Assembly: GCA_016780065.1 (NCBI GenBank)
Contig: JADHML010000001.1
Span: 62,001 to 126,000, forward strand
Direction of reading: 5' to 3'
Origin: Flavobacteriaceae bacterium
GTDB lineage: Bacteria > Bacteroidota > Bacteroidia > Flavobacteriales > Flavobacteriaceae
Length of the DNA: 64,000 nt
The translations under genes were made by a program, and so were the position numbers. Under the pieces are notes generated by a model. The model was not told the DNA's origin. It made no database searches and saw only the letters and a list, made by a program, of their open reading frames with translations. This document shows, one piece after another, positions 35,712 to 43,529 of this stretch (position 1 is its first letter; each line of letters opens with the position of its first letter).

Positions 35712-37814
35712 ATGGCCATTCTAGGCAAAATAAGAGAACGATCGATTTTTTTAATACTTGTAATAGGTATGGCATTGTTTGCCTTTGTCATTTCTGGTGT
35801 ATTTGACGGAGCTGGTTCTATTTCTCAAGACCCCCTTGCTAAAGTAGGAGATGAGGAGATTTCATTAGAGCAGTTTAGTCCACGTGTCGATTTTGTAGAA
35901 CGAAACTACGGCATGACGACCCTTCAAGCAGTTAATTTTGTTTGGGATCAAGTAGTCAATGAAACAGCCTTCAAGCAACAACTAGAAGATCTAGGTCTAA
36001 ATGTCGGTCGAGACCACGTAGCAGATTTTGTCTCTACCGACCCAAGCTTTATGCAAGACTCACGTTTTCAAAATGCCATAGGCCAGTTTGATTTAAACGC
36101 ATTTTCAGACTTTGTTTCTGATTTAAGAGCAAATAACCCATCGGGTTATGCACAGTGGCAACAGCAAGAATCATCTATTATGGACAACTTGCGTCAACGT
36201 CAATATTCGAATATGGCTCGCTTAGGAATCCATTACACCCAGTTTGAAGGCGCACAAGCTCATGCTCTTGAAAACGATAAAATCAACATTGAGTATATAA
36301 AAATTCCTTACACAGCGATTGCAGACAGCTTGTTTACTGTAACCGATTCGGAAATAAAAATATATATATCTCAAAACGAGGACACTTACCAGCGAGATGC
36401 TTCTAGAAACATTGAGTATGTTGTTTTTGAAGAGAAAGCATCTGTTGAGGATAATTTAGAACTTGAAGCCAGTTTAAAAGTGCTTCTAGCGCCTCAAACC
36501 GTTTTTAATGAAGTCACTCAGCGAGAGGAAGTGATTCCTTCGTTCTCTGAAACCAACGATATTTCGGATTTTGTATCTGAGTATTCAGATGTTCCATATG
36601 ACGGTCAGTACCAAACAAAGGCTCAGTTGGGAACATATGCTAATACACTTTTTGAGTTGAAAGAAGGCGCTGTATTTGGACCATATAAAGATGGAGATTA
36701 TTTCAAAATATCTAGATTGATGGATTTTGACAAAGGCGGATCTGTAAAAGCCCGTCACATTCTTATTTCTTATCAAGGTTCTCAAAATGCTGGAAATGAA
36801 ATCAGCCGCACAAAAGACGAAGCTCGAAAAGAAGCATACCGAGTTTTAAGATTGGTCCGTCGTTCTGGATCCGATTTTTCTGAACTAGCCCGAACTTATT
36901 CTGATGGACCGTCAAAGAATCGAGGAGGAGAATTAGGTTTCTTCAAACGTGGAGCTATGGTTGAGGCTTTCAATGACTTTGTTTTTAGCAAGGCTGTTGG
37001 ATCATTGGGGGTTGTCGAAACTGAATTTGGTTTTCATGTAATTGAGGTTCAAGATAAAGAAGATGTTGTTTTGTTGGCTAGTGTTGCTAAAAAGATTGTT
37101 CCTTCTGAAGCAACTAGCAATCAGGTTTTTCGTTCAGCTACTCAATTTGAGCTTAACAGTGGGGAAGATGGATTTTCATCTGCTTCTCAGGCTGAAAACT
37201 ATGAGATTAAGACAGCTTCAAAGCTCAAAGAGTTAGATGAAAACATTCCAGGACTGGGTGCCGAGCGCAATATTGTGAGATGGGCATACAGCGAATACAC
37301 CTCAATAGGTTCTGTCAAACGATTCAATAAGCAGGGGGGTGGTTATGTAGTAGCAAGGCTTTTAGAGTCTATTGATGAGGGTCTGGCCAGCATTGAGGAA
37401 GTACGTTCTCAAATTTCTACGATCTTACTTAAACAAAAGAAGTTCGATTATCTACAAAAAAAACACGCTGGAACAAACGATTTGAACAGTTTGGCCAGTA
37501 CTTATAATGTGACAGTCAATACTTCTTCTGCAATAAACGCTGCTGCTGGAACCATTGCGGGAGCAGGAACAGAACCCGGAGTTGTAGGAGCAAGTTTTGG
37601 GTTAGAAATAGGTGAAACGTCTACCTTAATTGAAGGTAAACAAGGTGCTTTTTTGGTAAAGTTGAAAGACTTACAAAAAGCTACTCCTTTGGTTTCTTAT
37701 CAGGGTTATAATGACACTTCCTTGTCATTCATTCTTCCAACCTTGACTTCTAAATTACAAGAAGTCGTACAGTCAAACTATGAGTTGGTGGATAACCGAA
37801 GTGAATATTACTAG
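35712..37814 (+). CDS. PpiD-like periplasmic peptidyl-prolyl isomerase
   Basis: This 700-residue foldase has one N-terminal membrane anchor (IFLILVIGMALFAFVISGVF), a SurA/PpiD N-domain (residues 40-250) and a parvulin domain at about 345-450 (VKARHILISYQG, FSELARTYSDGPSKNRGGEL, VETEFGFHVIEV). It assists folding of proteins leaving the Sec translocon toward the outer membrane. It is the last gene of the coaX-to-foldase run and borders the cas9 island. Confidence 0.9.
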   Translation: MAILGKIRERSIFLILVIGMALFAFVISGVFDGAGSISQDPLAKVGDEEISLEQFSPRVDFVERNYGMTTLQAVNFVWDQVVNETAFKQQLEDLGLNVGRDHVADFVSTDPSFMQDSRFQNAIGQFDLNAFSDFVSDLRANNPSGYAQWQQQESSIMDNLRQRQYSNMARLGIHYTQFEGAQAHALENDKINIEYIKIPYTAIADSLFTVTDSEIKIYISQNEDTYQRDASRNIEYVVFEEKASVEDNLELEASLKVLLAPQTVFNEVTQREEVIPSFSETNDISDFVSEYSDVPYDGQYQTKAQLGTYANTLFELKEGAVFGPYKDGDYFKISRLMDFDKGGSVKARHILISYQGSQNAGNEISRTKDEARKEAYRVLRLVRRSGSDFSELARTYSDGPSKNRGGELGFFKRGAMVEAFNDFVFSKAVGSLGVVETEFGFHVIEVQDKEDVVLLASVAKKIVPSEATSNQVFRSATQFELNSGEDGFSSASQAENYEIKTASKLKELDENIPGLGAERNIVRWAYSEYTSIGSVKRFNKQGGGYVVARLLESIDEGLASIEEVRSQISTILLKQKKFDYLQKKHAGTNDLNSLASTYNVTVNTSSAINAAAGTIAGAGTEPGVVGASFGLEIGETSTLIEGKQGAFLVKLKDLQKATPLVSYQGYNDTSLSFILPTLTSKLQEVVQSNYELVDNRSEYY

Positions 37815-37835
37815 AAAATCAGTTTTTTCCTACAT

Positions 37836-38024
37836 TCAAGTAGTATTTATTGTACGTAAAAAAACAATCACTTTTGACACTTTTATGAATGTGTAAGGCT
37901 GTTTAATTCCAAAAATTAAGGATTTTACTTGGCTGACAATAAAATTTGCTTGTCTTTTTTCACTTTTACTCCAAGAAGAAGACGATGCGGAATTTATCAG
38001 TGCTTTTTCATTTAGTTTTTTCAT
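37836..38024 (-). CDS. Doubtful 62-residue open frame upstream of the cas9 island
   Basis: This open frame begins MKKLNEKALINS, a start seen in short Bacteroidota leader-type peptides, followed by a Ser-rich stretch and a basic hydrophobic tail. No domain is recognised. Its start codon lies inside the loop of a 12-bp inverted repeat (37984-37995 with 38050-38061), whose inner arm is within its own codons. It may be a small regulated peptide gene, but it may equally be a chance frame. Confidence 0.2.
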   Translation of the reverse strand: MKKLNEKALINSASSSSWSKSEKRQANFIVSQVKSLIFGIKQPYTFIKVSKVIVFLRTINTT

Positions 38025-38061
38025 AAGTTATAGTTTAGTTCAACACCCCAAATTCCGCATC
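37984..38061. repeat. 12-bp perfect inverted repeat with 54-bp loop
   Basis: GATGCGGAATTT (37984-37995) is the exact reverse complement of AAATTCCGCATC (38050-38061). A CC-T6 stretch follows on the plus strand, so it might end the ppiD transcript. It also brackets the start of the 62-residue minus-strand frame. Confidence 0.7.
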
Positions 38062-38081
38062 CCTTTTTTGCCCTGATGACT

Positions 38082-38183
38082 TAACCAATTCTGGTTACTA
38101 TGTTTAGAAATGAATCATTCTAGATTCTTTTAAAATTCCTCGTCGATGGTTGGTCTCTACCGATCATCGACTTGGTTTTTTTT
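38082..38183 (+). ncRNA. Candidate small structured RNA ending in a terminator
   Basis: Three successive hairpins occur: TAACCA-ATTC-TGGTTA (38082-38097), GAATC/GATTC (38112-38127) and GTCGATG/CATCGAC (38142-38148 with 38165-38171). The last is followed by TTGG and eight T residues (38176-38183). The final hairpin works as a plus-strand terminator; whether the whole stretch is an independent RNA is uncertain. It converges on the tracr-like RNA, leaving about 30 bp between the two 3' ends. Confidence 0.4.
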
Positions 38184-38212
38184 GATGTGTTGTCAGAAAA
38201 TTATCGACTAGC

Positions 38213-38282
38213 AAAAAAAAAATCCCACCGAAGTGGGATTGTAGACGTTGGTCTGCGGCATTGAGCCTTATTGTGATAAGAT
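38213..38282 (-). ncRNA. tracrRNA-like RNA, divergent from cas9
   Basis: Read on the minus strand, the RNA contains anti-repeat ATCTTATCACAAT, then AAGGC-TCAAT-GCC forming a small nexus stem, hairpin AGAC-CAAC-GTCT (38254-38243), and a terminator hairpin AATCCCAC-TTCG-GTGGGATT (38240-38221) with a run of T. The core ACAATAAGGC...TGCCGCA closely resembles, from memory, the corresponding part of Neisseria meningitidis tracrRNA. A -7 box TATATTTG lies at 38293-38286 on the same strand, predicting a start near 38280 and a very short anti-repeat of about 13 nt. The anti-repeat matches the 14-nt direct repeats found downstream of cas9. Confidence 0.8.
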
Positions 38283-38285
38283 GTT

Positions 38286-38293
38286 CAAATATA
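38286..38293 (-). promoter_or_regulatory. -7 box of the tracr-like RNA
   Basis: TATATTTG on the minus strand is an exact TAnnTTTG box, only 10 bp from the divergent cas9 ATG. No well-spaced upstream TTG is apparent. Confidence 0.5.
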
Positions 38294-38302
38294 TAAAAAA
38301 TT

Positions 38303-41300
38303 ATGAGTTTTACTTTAGGTCTTACAATTTCTTATAATACCATTGGATGGGCATTGATCGACAAAGCGGGTCAAAAACCCAATATTGATATGGGAGTTCG
38401 TGTTTTTCAACCAAGTGTTCTTAACATTGGAGAGGGGATTCGAGAACAATCGACACACACTCAAAGAACTCATGTAAGACAAATGCGTAAGATTTTTAGA
38501 AACAAACGCTTGAGAAAACAAAAACTCCTAAGTTTATTGATCGATCATCATTTATGCCCTCTGTCTAAAAAAGATTTACAATCTTGGATAGAAAAAAGAC
38601 GTTTTCCCCACAATTCCTTTTCTGATTGGTTAGAACTAGACCCTTATGTTCTTAGATCAAAAGCGATAAAAGAAAAAATTGAACTTTTTGAATTGGGCCG
38701 GATTTTCTATCATATTTCACAGCGTAGGGGCAAATGTTATGTAGCTAGGGAGAGTCAAAAAGACAATAGGATTTATTTTCACGGTAAGCCACAAATGAAT
38801 AGAGTAGGTCTTAGAGAAACACTCGAAGCACTAGAAGATGATCAAACATTGGGCGCTTATTTGGCAGAATTAAAACCAGCCCATGGTGTGCCTTATGAAA
38901 AAAATGACAATCGCATCCGAAACCGTTATTTAGATAGGCTGATGTATGTAGATGAGTTTCATAAGATTTACTCGTTTCAGCAAAAGTTTTATCCTGAACT
39001 TACCCATTCCGTAAGAGTTGCACTTGGTGGAGTTGAAGGAAGTGAAAATGATCTCAAAAGTGGTGTGTTGTTTTTTCAAAGACCCTTAAAACCCAACCAA
39101 ACTTTTAAACGATTTTGCCCTATTGAGCCCAATAAAAAACGTACTCCTGCCTCACATCCCGAATATGAGGTATTCAAAGTTCTAAAATGGATTAATAGTA
39201 TTCGTTGTAATGGCAAGCCTTTGAGCACAACTCAAAGAGAAGCGATCTTGGATATCCCTTTTCGTTTTTCTCAGTTTTCTTTTAAAAAAATCAGAAAGGC
39301 CTTGAAACTTGAAGATCAGACGGTGCAGTTTAATTATGATGACAACGACATCATTTCATTGGCTTATTTCTTAGTTCATTTGTCCAAGCCACAGCTTTTT
39401 GGAAATCGCTTCTTAAAACAACCTATAGATGAACAAATCCAAACATGGCACACCTTGTATTTTTTTGATGATTCCTCCAAAATAGAGGCTCATGCAAAAC
39501 AGCGTTGGAATTGCTCTGATGAGCAAGCAACACGATTGATCAAATTACAACTACAACAAGGTTATGGAGCTTTTAGTTTGAAAGCAGTACGCAAAATCAC
39601 ACCTTTCTTAAAACTTGGAATGCGCTTTGATGAAGCTTTGTTTTTTGCAGGACTCTCCGTGGCTACAGGTACGATATGGAAAAACTTCTCCTCGGAACAA
39701 CGAGAATTTTTTGTTAGTGAGTTTTCAAGTTTTATTCATCAAAAAAAGGAAAAGAGAGACTGGGTAAAGGAAATTAAACAAAACTTAAAGACTCATTTCG
39801 AAATTCATCATTTTGATGAAGTCAAATTTTTCAATTACAACCGCCATTTGTTATATAAACAGAAAGTGCGATTAGATACGGGGCTTTCTTCAGATCAACA
39901 TATAAAGAACAAGTTTAAACCCATTGGTCACTCGGCAATTTTTGAGTTGAGAAAGTTGGTCAATGCGATATTAGAAAACTATGGTGAGATTCAAGAAATC
40001 AAAGTATATGTGCGCCCTGTACTTAAAGCCAGTAGATCTTCTCGTAAAAAACAATTTGACGAGAAAAAACGGAGAGCTGCTTCTCAGCACTACCATTTGT
40101 CTGCTGTTCATGAATTGGGTAAAAACCCTACTCATCTTAATATTCTTAAACACCGTCTGTGGGAGGAATTTGACAGACGTTGTCCCTATACTGGTAAGGA
40201 AATAAATATTGATCAGCTATTTACAAACCAAGTGTCTGTGGTACATATATTGCCATGGAATCGGTTTTTTAATGATTCTGACATCAACAAGGCTCTTTGT
40301 ATGAGTTCCTTTAAACATCATATATCCGACAAAACTCCATGGGAATATTTTTCTGAACAACCTACAGGGACTTGGGAACAGGTTAAAATACGGGTTTTAA
40401 AACAGCTATTGAATGTTAATAAAATCTCTGGCATTCAAAAGTTCAAACAATTCACTCGATCGAATTATTCACTAGATGCCAAAACTCATGAAATGACAGA
40501 CACGCACCATGTGAGTTTACATATAAAAAACATACTAAATCAGGTTTGTGAAAATGTACAAATGACCCTAGGGCATACTACGCACAATCTAAGAGAAAAA
40601 TGGTATTTGGACCGACTCGATAATTTTTTACACACCGAGCCCATTAACGATCAAAGAAGACATGCAATAGACGCTTTGGTTACAGCGGTTAAAACTCCTT
40701 TTCTCTTAGATGTATTATCTAAATGGAATCGGTACGAGAACACAGCTCGGAATGCATCTTTCCCTGCCCCATGGCCAGATTTTAAAAAAGACATACAGGC
40801 TGTTTTCGAAACGGTTCAAATAAGTTTTCCTCATCCAAAAAAAGTCTTTACAGCTACTCACAAAACCTATTACAAAAACAATGAGAAAAGAATTGCGCGT
40901 TGTTCTTCGGCTAGAGGACAATTACATAAAGAGTTGTTTTATGGCAAACGTAAGGCACCAAATGAATTGGATTATAGTTATCATATAAGAAAGCCTATTC
41001 ATCAAATTCAAACTGCCAAACATGTGCAAAAGATTGTTGACCCTGAAATTAAAAAGCGTATATATGCTCAAATAGATGCCATGGGAGGTTTTGAAAAAGG
41101 AAAAATTCCAAAAAACTGTTTGACATTTATAGATGAAAAAGGATTTACCCGATCCAAAATCACATTACCTAACAGAAGAGGCGCGGAAGTTCCTGTAAGA
41201 AAAGTACGTATTCGGGAACAACTTGGCAATGCCATACAGTTGCATAAGGATGTTAATATTTTTGCCAATTCTCGAAACAATCACCATATATTGATTTATG

Positions 41301-41740
41301 AAAATATTTATGGAGAATTAGCTCAAAAGGTGATCACTTTTTGGACTGCCGTACATAGAAAGAAAAATAAAGAACCTATTTGGCAACTCCCAGATGATGG
41401 CCGCCGTATTGTGGCAAGCCTCCATCTAAATGATTGTTTTTTGATGGGGCTTACCCCTGAAGAATTAGCTAATTGGAAGCTGTTACCAAAAAAACAACTC
41501 TACGAACACTTGTATCGGGTACAGCGCATTTCAAACAATTTCTACGAATTTAGACATGTATTCGACGCAGATATCTATGATACAGCCTATCCGAACTACA
41601 TAAGAATTTTGAATTTTGGAAAAAGAAAAACAGGATGGAAAACCTATAACCCTAAAAAAGTTTATGTGGACAACCTTGGCAATCTTTTTGAATATAAACC
41701 TTTTTACAAATCTGTTAAACAACCCCAAAGTCAATCATGA
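38303..41740 (+). CDS. cas9: Type II-C-like Cas9 homologue, apparently nuclease-dead
   Basis: This 1145-residue full-length Cas9 starts at ATG 38303. The Arg-rich bridge helix is at about 55-75 (THVRQMRKIFRNKRLRKQK) and IFYHISQRRG at 135-144. RuvC-I reads LGLTISYNTIGWAL: the catalytic Asp is Thr8. RuvC-II reads EIKVYVRPVLKAS: the Glu is Tyr569. HNH keeps CPYTGKEI (627-634) and His648 (VVHILPWNRF), but its Asp is Val647 and its catalytic Asn, 23 residues after the His, is Lys671. RuvC-III keeps His787 and Asp790 (RRHAIDALV). The C-terminal part retains EVPVRKVRIRE, LGNAIQLHKDVN and RNNHHILIYENIYG, as in active Bacteroidota Cas9. There is no cas1, cas2 or normal array, and both flanks are housekeeping genes. 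It probably still binds guide RNA and DNA without cutting. Confidence 0.93.
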   Translation: MSFTLGLTISYNTIGWALIDKAGQKPNIDMGVRVFQPSVLNIGEGIREQSTHTQRTHVRQMRKIFRNKRLRKQKLLSLLIDHHLCPLSKKDLQSWIEKRRFPHNSFSDWLELDPYVLRSKAIKEKIELFELGRIFYHISQRRGKCYVARESQKDNRIYFHGKPQMNRVGLRETLEALEDDQTLGAYLAELKPAHGVPYEKNDNRIRNRYLDRLMYVDEFHKIYSFQQKFYPELTHSVRVALGGVEGSENDLKSGVLFFQRPLKPNQTFKRFCPIEPNKKRTPASHPEYEVFKVLKWINSIRCNGKPLSTTQREAILDIPFRFSQFSFKKIRKALKLEDQTVQFNYDDNDIISLAYFLVHLSKPQLFGNRFLKQPIDEQIQTWHTLYFFDDSSKIEAHAKQRWNCSDEQATRLIKLQLQQGYGAFSLKAVRKITPFLKLGMRFDEALFFAGLSVATGTIWKNFSSEQREFFVSEFSSFIHQKKEKRDWVKEIKQNLKTHFEIHHFDEVKFFNYNRHLLYKQKVRLDTGLSSDQHIKNKFKPIGHSAIFELRKLVNAILENYGEIQEIKVYVRPVLKASRSSRKKQFDEKKRRAASQHYHLSAVHELGKNPTHLNILKHRLWEEFDRRCPYTGKEINIDQLFTNQVSVVHILPWNRFFNDSDINKALCMSSFKHHISDKTPWEYFSEQPTGTWEQVKIRVLKQLLNVNKISGIQKFKQFTRSNYSLDAKTHEMTDTHHVSLHIKNILNQVCENVQMTLGHTTHNLREKWYLDRLDNFLHTEPINDQRRHAIDALVTAVKTPFLLDVLSKWNRYENTARNASFPAPWPDFKKDIQAVFETVQISFPHPKKVFTATHKTYYKNNEKRIARCSSARGQLHKELFYGKRKAPNELDYSYHIRKPIHQIQTAKHVQKIVDPEIKKRIYAQIDAMGGFEKGKIPKNCLTFIDEKGFTRSKITLPNRRGAEVPVRKVRIREQLGNAIQLHKDVNIFANSRNNHHILIYENIYGELAQKVITFWTAVHRKKNKEPIWQLPDDGRRIVASLHLNDCFLMGLTPEELANWKLLPKKQLYEHLYRVQRISNNFYEFRHVFDADIYDTAYPNYIRILNFGKRKTGWKTYNPKKVYVDNLGNLFEYKPFYKSVKQPQSQS

Positions 41741-41788
41741 ACCAGATGCAAACCCGTATACAACCCATTTTTCGTGAAGTTAAAATTT

Positions 41789-41802
41789 ATTGTGATTTGA
41801 TA
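41789..41802 (+). repeat. CRISPR-repeat-like unit 1
   Basis: ATTGTGATTTGATA resembles the 5' end of Bacteroidota type II-C repeats. Its first 8 nt pair with ATCACAAT of the tracr-like RNA; a 2-nt TT/TT internal loop and a 3-bp GAT:ATC stem follow. It begins 49 nt after the cas9 stop. The candidate guide is the 20-30 nt ending at 41788. Confidence 0.6.
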
Positions 41803-41829
41803 CACAAAAAATAAGGGTGATCTTTTTAA

Positions 41830-41848
41830 ACGTGTTTACGTCTTTTTT
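41830..41848 (+). terminator. Weak hairpin with T-run between the two repeat-like units
   Basis: ACGT-GTTT-ACGT (41830-41841) is followed by C and six T residues. The 4-bp stem is weak, but it could end a short RNA containing guide 1 and repeat unit 1, or cas9 mRNA. Confidence 0.3.
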
Positions 41849-41862
41849 AATTTAAGTATAGT

Positions 41863-41876
41863 ATTGTGATTTGATA
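41863..41876 (+). repeat. CRISPR-repeat-like unit 2
   Basis: This is an exact 14-nt copy of unit 1 (ATTGTGATTTGATA), starting 74 bp after it. That spacing is close to the 76-77 bp period of repeat plus spacer in Bacteroidota type II-C arrays. Sequence after the 14 nt is not conserved between units, so the repeats are degenerate or minimal. Its downstream part can fold by itself (TTGAT-AA-ATCAA). Confidence 0.6.
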
Positions 41877-41924
41877 AATCAATGATTGGCTGGGGTTTTT
41901 GTTGTTGTTTTAATAGTTCGGGTA

Positions 41925-42419
41925 TTATAAAAAATCCCCTTTGTGTGCCCAAAACTTTAGTACGTATAAGACCAGAAAAGTGACACAAATCAAAAACTTT
42001 AAGAAAGTTCCTGTCAAAAACCCTATAAAAGATCCAAAGGCAGCTCTGTAAGCCTGACGCATGGGGGTTTTTTGGCTAATTTCTCCGGCTAATGCTCCTA
42101 TAAAAGGACCAAAAATAATACCTATGGGTCCCATGAATAAACCAACTAACATTCCAATTCCAGCACCATAAGCACCAGCTTTAGTGCCTCCAAAACGTTT
42201 GGTTCCCCATATAGGAATAAAATAATCAAGGATAAAAACGAGTACGGCCACTGAAAGAGTAATCCCCAAAAAAGACCAATCCATATCGATAACTCCAGTG
42301 AGGTGAATGATCAATAACCCCAACCAACCACACAAGGGTCCAGGAATGACAGGTAAAAAGCTTCCAGCCACCCCAACAGCAACCATCAAGAAACCTATTA
42401 AAAGCAGCAAAATGTCCAT
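41925..42419 (-). CDS. DUF456 membrane protein
   Basis: This protein of about 164 residues with four or five transmembrane helices starts MDILLLLIGFLMVAVGVAGS; an in-frame ATG at 42425 adds two residues. LPVIPGPLCGWLGLLIIHLT and the glycine-rich GAGIGMLVGLFMGPIGIIFG segment are hallmarks of DUF456. The function is unknown. It marks the right border of the cas9 island and is divergent from the lipoprotein gene. Confidence 0.88.
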   Translation of the reverse strand: MDILLLLIGFLMVAVGVAGSFLPVIPGPLCGWLGLLIIHLTGVIDMDWSFLGITLSVAVLVFILDYFIPIWGTKRFGGTKAGAYGAGIGMLVGLFMGPIGIIFGPFIGALAGEISQKTPMRQAYRAAFGSFIGFLTGTFLKFLICVTFLVLYVLKFWAHKGDFL

Positions 42420-42502
42420 ATGCAAATGATTTGTAAGGCGAAATTACTTAACCTTACTCTTATCACAAACCTAAACAGTATTTTTTGTAATTTTCAGTCG
42501 CC

Positions 42503-42943
42503 ATGCGAAGCATATTTTTGGGTTATATATTTCTTTGTTTATTGAGCTGCAATCAGTTCAATAAAACCTCACCAAACAAACCTGACACCAGCTGGCAAAC
42601 TTCCGATCAGCCTCCTGTATTTCCAGGCTGTGAACAACACACGAATGTAGAAGATCAATGGCTTTGTTTTCAGAAAAGCATTTCAAAGTTATTTTTCAAT
42701 GCCTTAAAGGATCAACCCATTTCCAATACATTTAAAGTTAATGACACACTTTGGTTGCATCTTCGCGTCGACCACTCCGGAACCGTGGTGTTAGATGCTA
42801 TCAATGAAACGGATACAATTTCGACAATGTTCCAAAAGATTGAAAAAATGGTTTCTCAATTCCCAAAGTTGTCACCTCCTACAAAAACCAACTTAGGCGT
42901 CACCACTCAAGTCAAGGTTCGATTGCCGATTCAGGTTCCATAA
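42503..42943 (+). CDS. Lipoprotein with a TonB-C-terminal-like domain
   Basis: This 146-residue protein has the lipobox FLCLLSC near residues 11-17. The segment PPVFPGCE and the later LWLHLRVDHSGTVVLDAI and VRLPIQV resemble the C-terminal domain of Bacteroidota TonB proteins. The membrane anchor and proline-rich linker of true TonB are missing, so it is not an energy transducer itself. Its role is unknown. Confidence 0.7.
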   Translation: MRSIFLGYIFLCLLSCNQFNKTSPNKPDTSWQTSDQPPVFPGCEQHTNVEDQWLCFQKSISKLFFNALKDQPISNTFKVNDTLWLHLRVDHSGTVVLDAINETDTISTMFQKIEKMVSQFPKLSPPTKTNLGVTTQVKVRLPIQVP

Positions 42944-42961
42944 AAAATACTACTTTTGATT

Positions 42962-43522
42962 ATGGCAGAATCGCAAACGCGAATTATACTTGGGATAGAT
43001 CCCGGTACGACTATCATGGGTTTTGGCTTATTGTCTGTAAAAGGAAACTCCATGAGCTGCCTTCAAATGGATGAGCTCAAGCTCAACACCAAAGACCATC
43101 ACTATCTACGTCTTCAAAAAATTTTCAATCATACTATTGGGCTGATTGATGAATTTCATCCTGACGAAATTGCGATCGAGGCCCCTTTTTTCGGAAAAAA
43201 TGTACAGTCGATGCTGAAGTTAGGACGTGCTCAAGGAGTCGCCATGGCTGCAGGCTTGTCTAGAGAGATTCCTATCACTGAATACTCTCCTAAAAAAATC
43301 AAAATGGCCATTACAGGAAATGGAAACGCAAGCAAGGATCAAGTTGCTAAAATGTTGAAATCTCTACTAAAACTCAAGTCTCTTCCTAAAAACTTAGATG
43401 CTACGGATGGCTTGGCCGCTGCGGTTTGTCATTTTTTCAATCCAACCGATTCGTCTGACGAAAAAAAATATAAAGGTTGGGCCTCCTTTGTAAACCAACA
43501 ATCCCATAGGATTAGAAATTAA
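42962..43522 (+). CDS. ruvC: Crossover junction endodeoxyribonuclease RuvC
   Basis: This 186-residue Holliday-junction resolvase starts at ATG 42962. [13 protein letters not shown] holds the first catalytic aspartate and [13 protein letters not shown] the catalytic glutamate; [15 protein letters not shown] holds the C-terminal acidic pair. Unlike the RuvC-like site of the nearby Cas9, all catalytic acids are intact. A TACTTTTG box at 42951-42958 lies directly before the gene. Confidence 0.95.
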   Translation: MAESQTRIILGIDPGTTIMGFGLLSVKGNSMSCLQMDELKLNTKDHHYLRLQKIFNHTIGLIDEFHPDEIAIEAPFFGKNVQSMLKLGRAQGVAMAAGLSREIPITEYSPKKIKMAITGNGNASKDQVAKMLKSLLKLKSLPKNLDATDGLAAAVCHFFNPTDSSDEKKYKGWASFVNQQSHRIRN

Positions 43523-43529
43523 GTCCCTA

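Noticed and set aside
38315..41734. Several 60-70 residue frames antisense to cas9
   Set aside because: They are shadows of the cas9 frame with no motif, spacing or start signals of their own.
41741..41924. A conventional CRISPR array
   Set aside because: Only two 14-nt matches exist and the rest of the expected 46-48 nt repeat is not conserved, so I report repeat-like units rather than an array.
37815..41924. Insertion sequence or transposon carrying cas9
   Set aside because: No transposase, integrase, target duplications or terminal repeats bracket the gene; the 12-bp inverted repeat lies on one side only.
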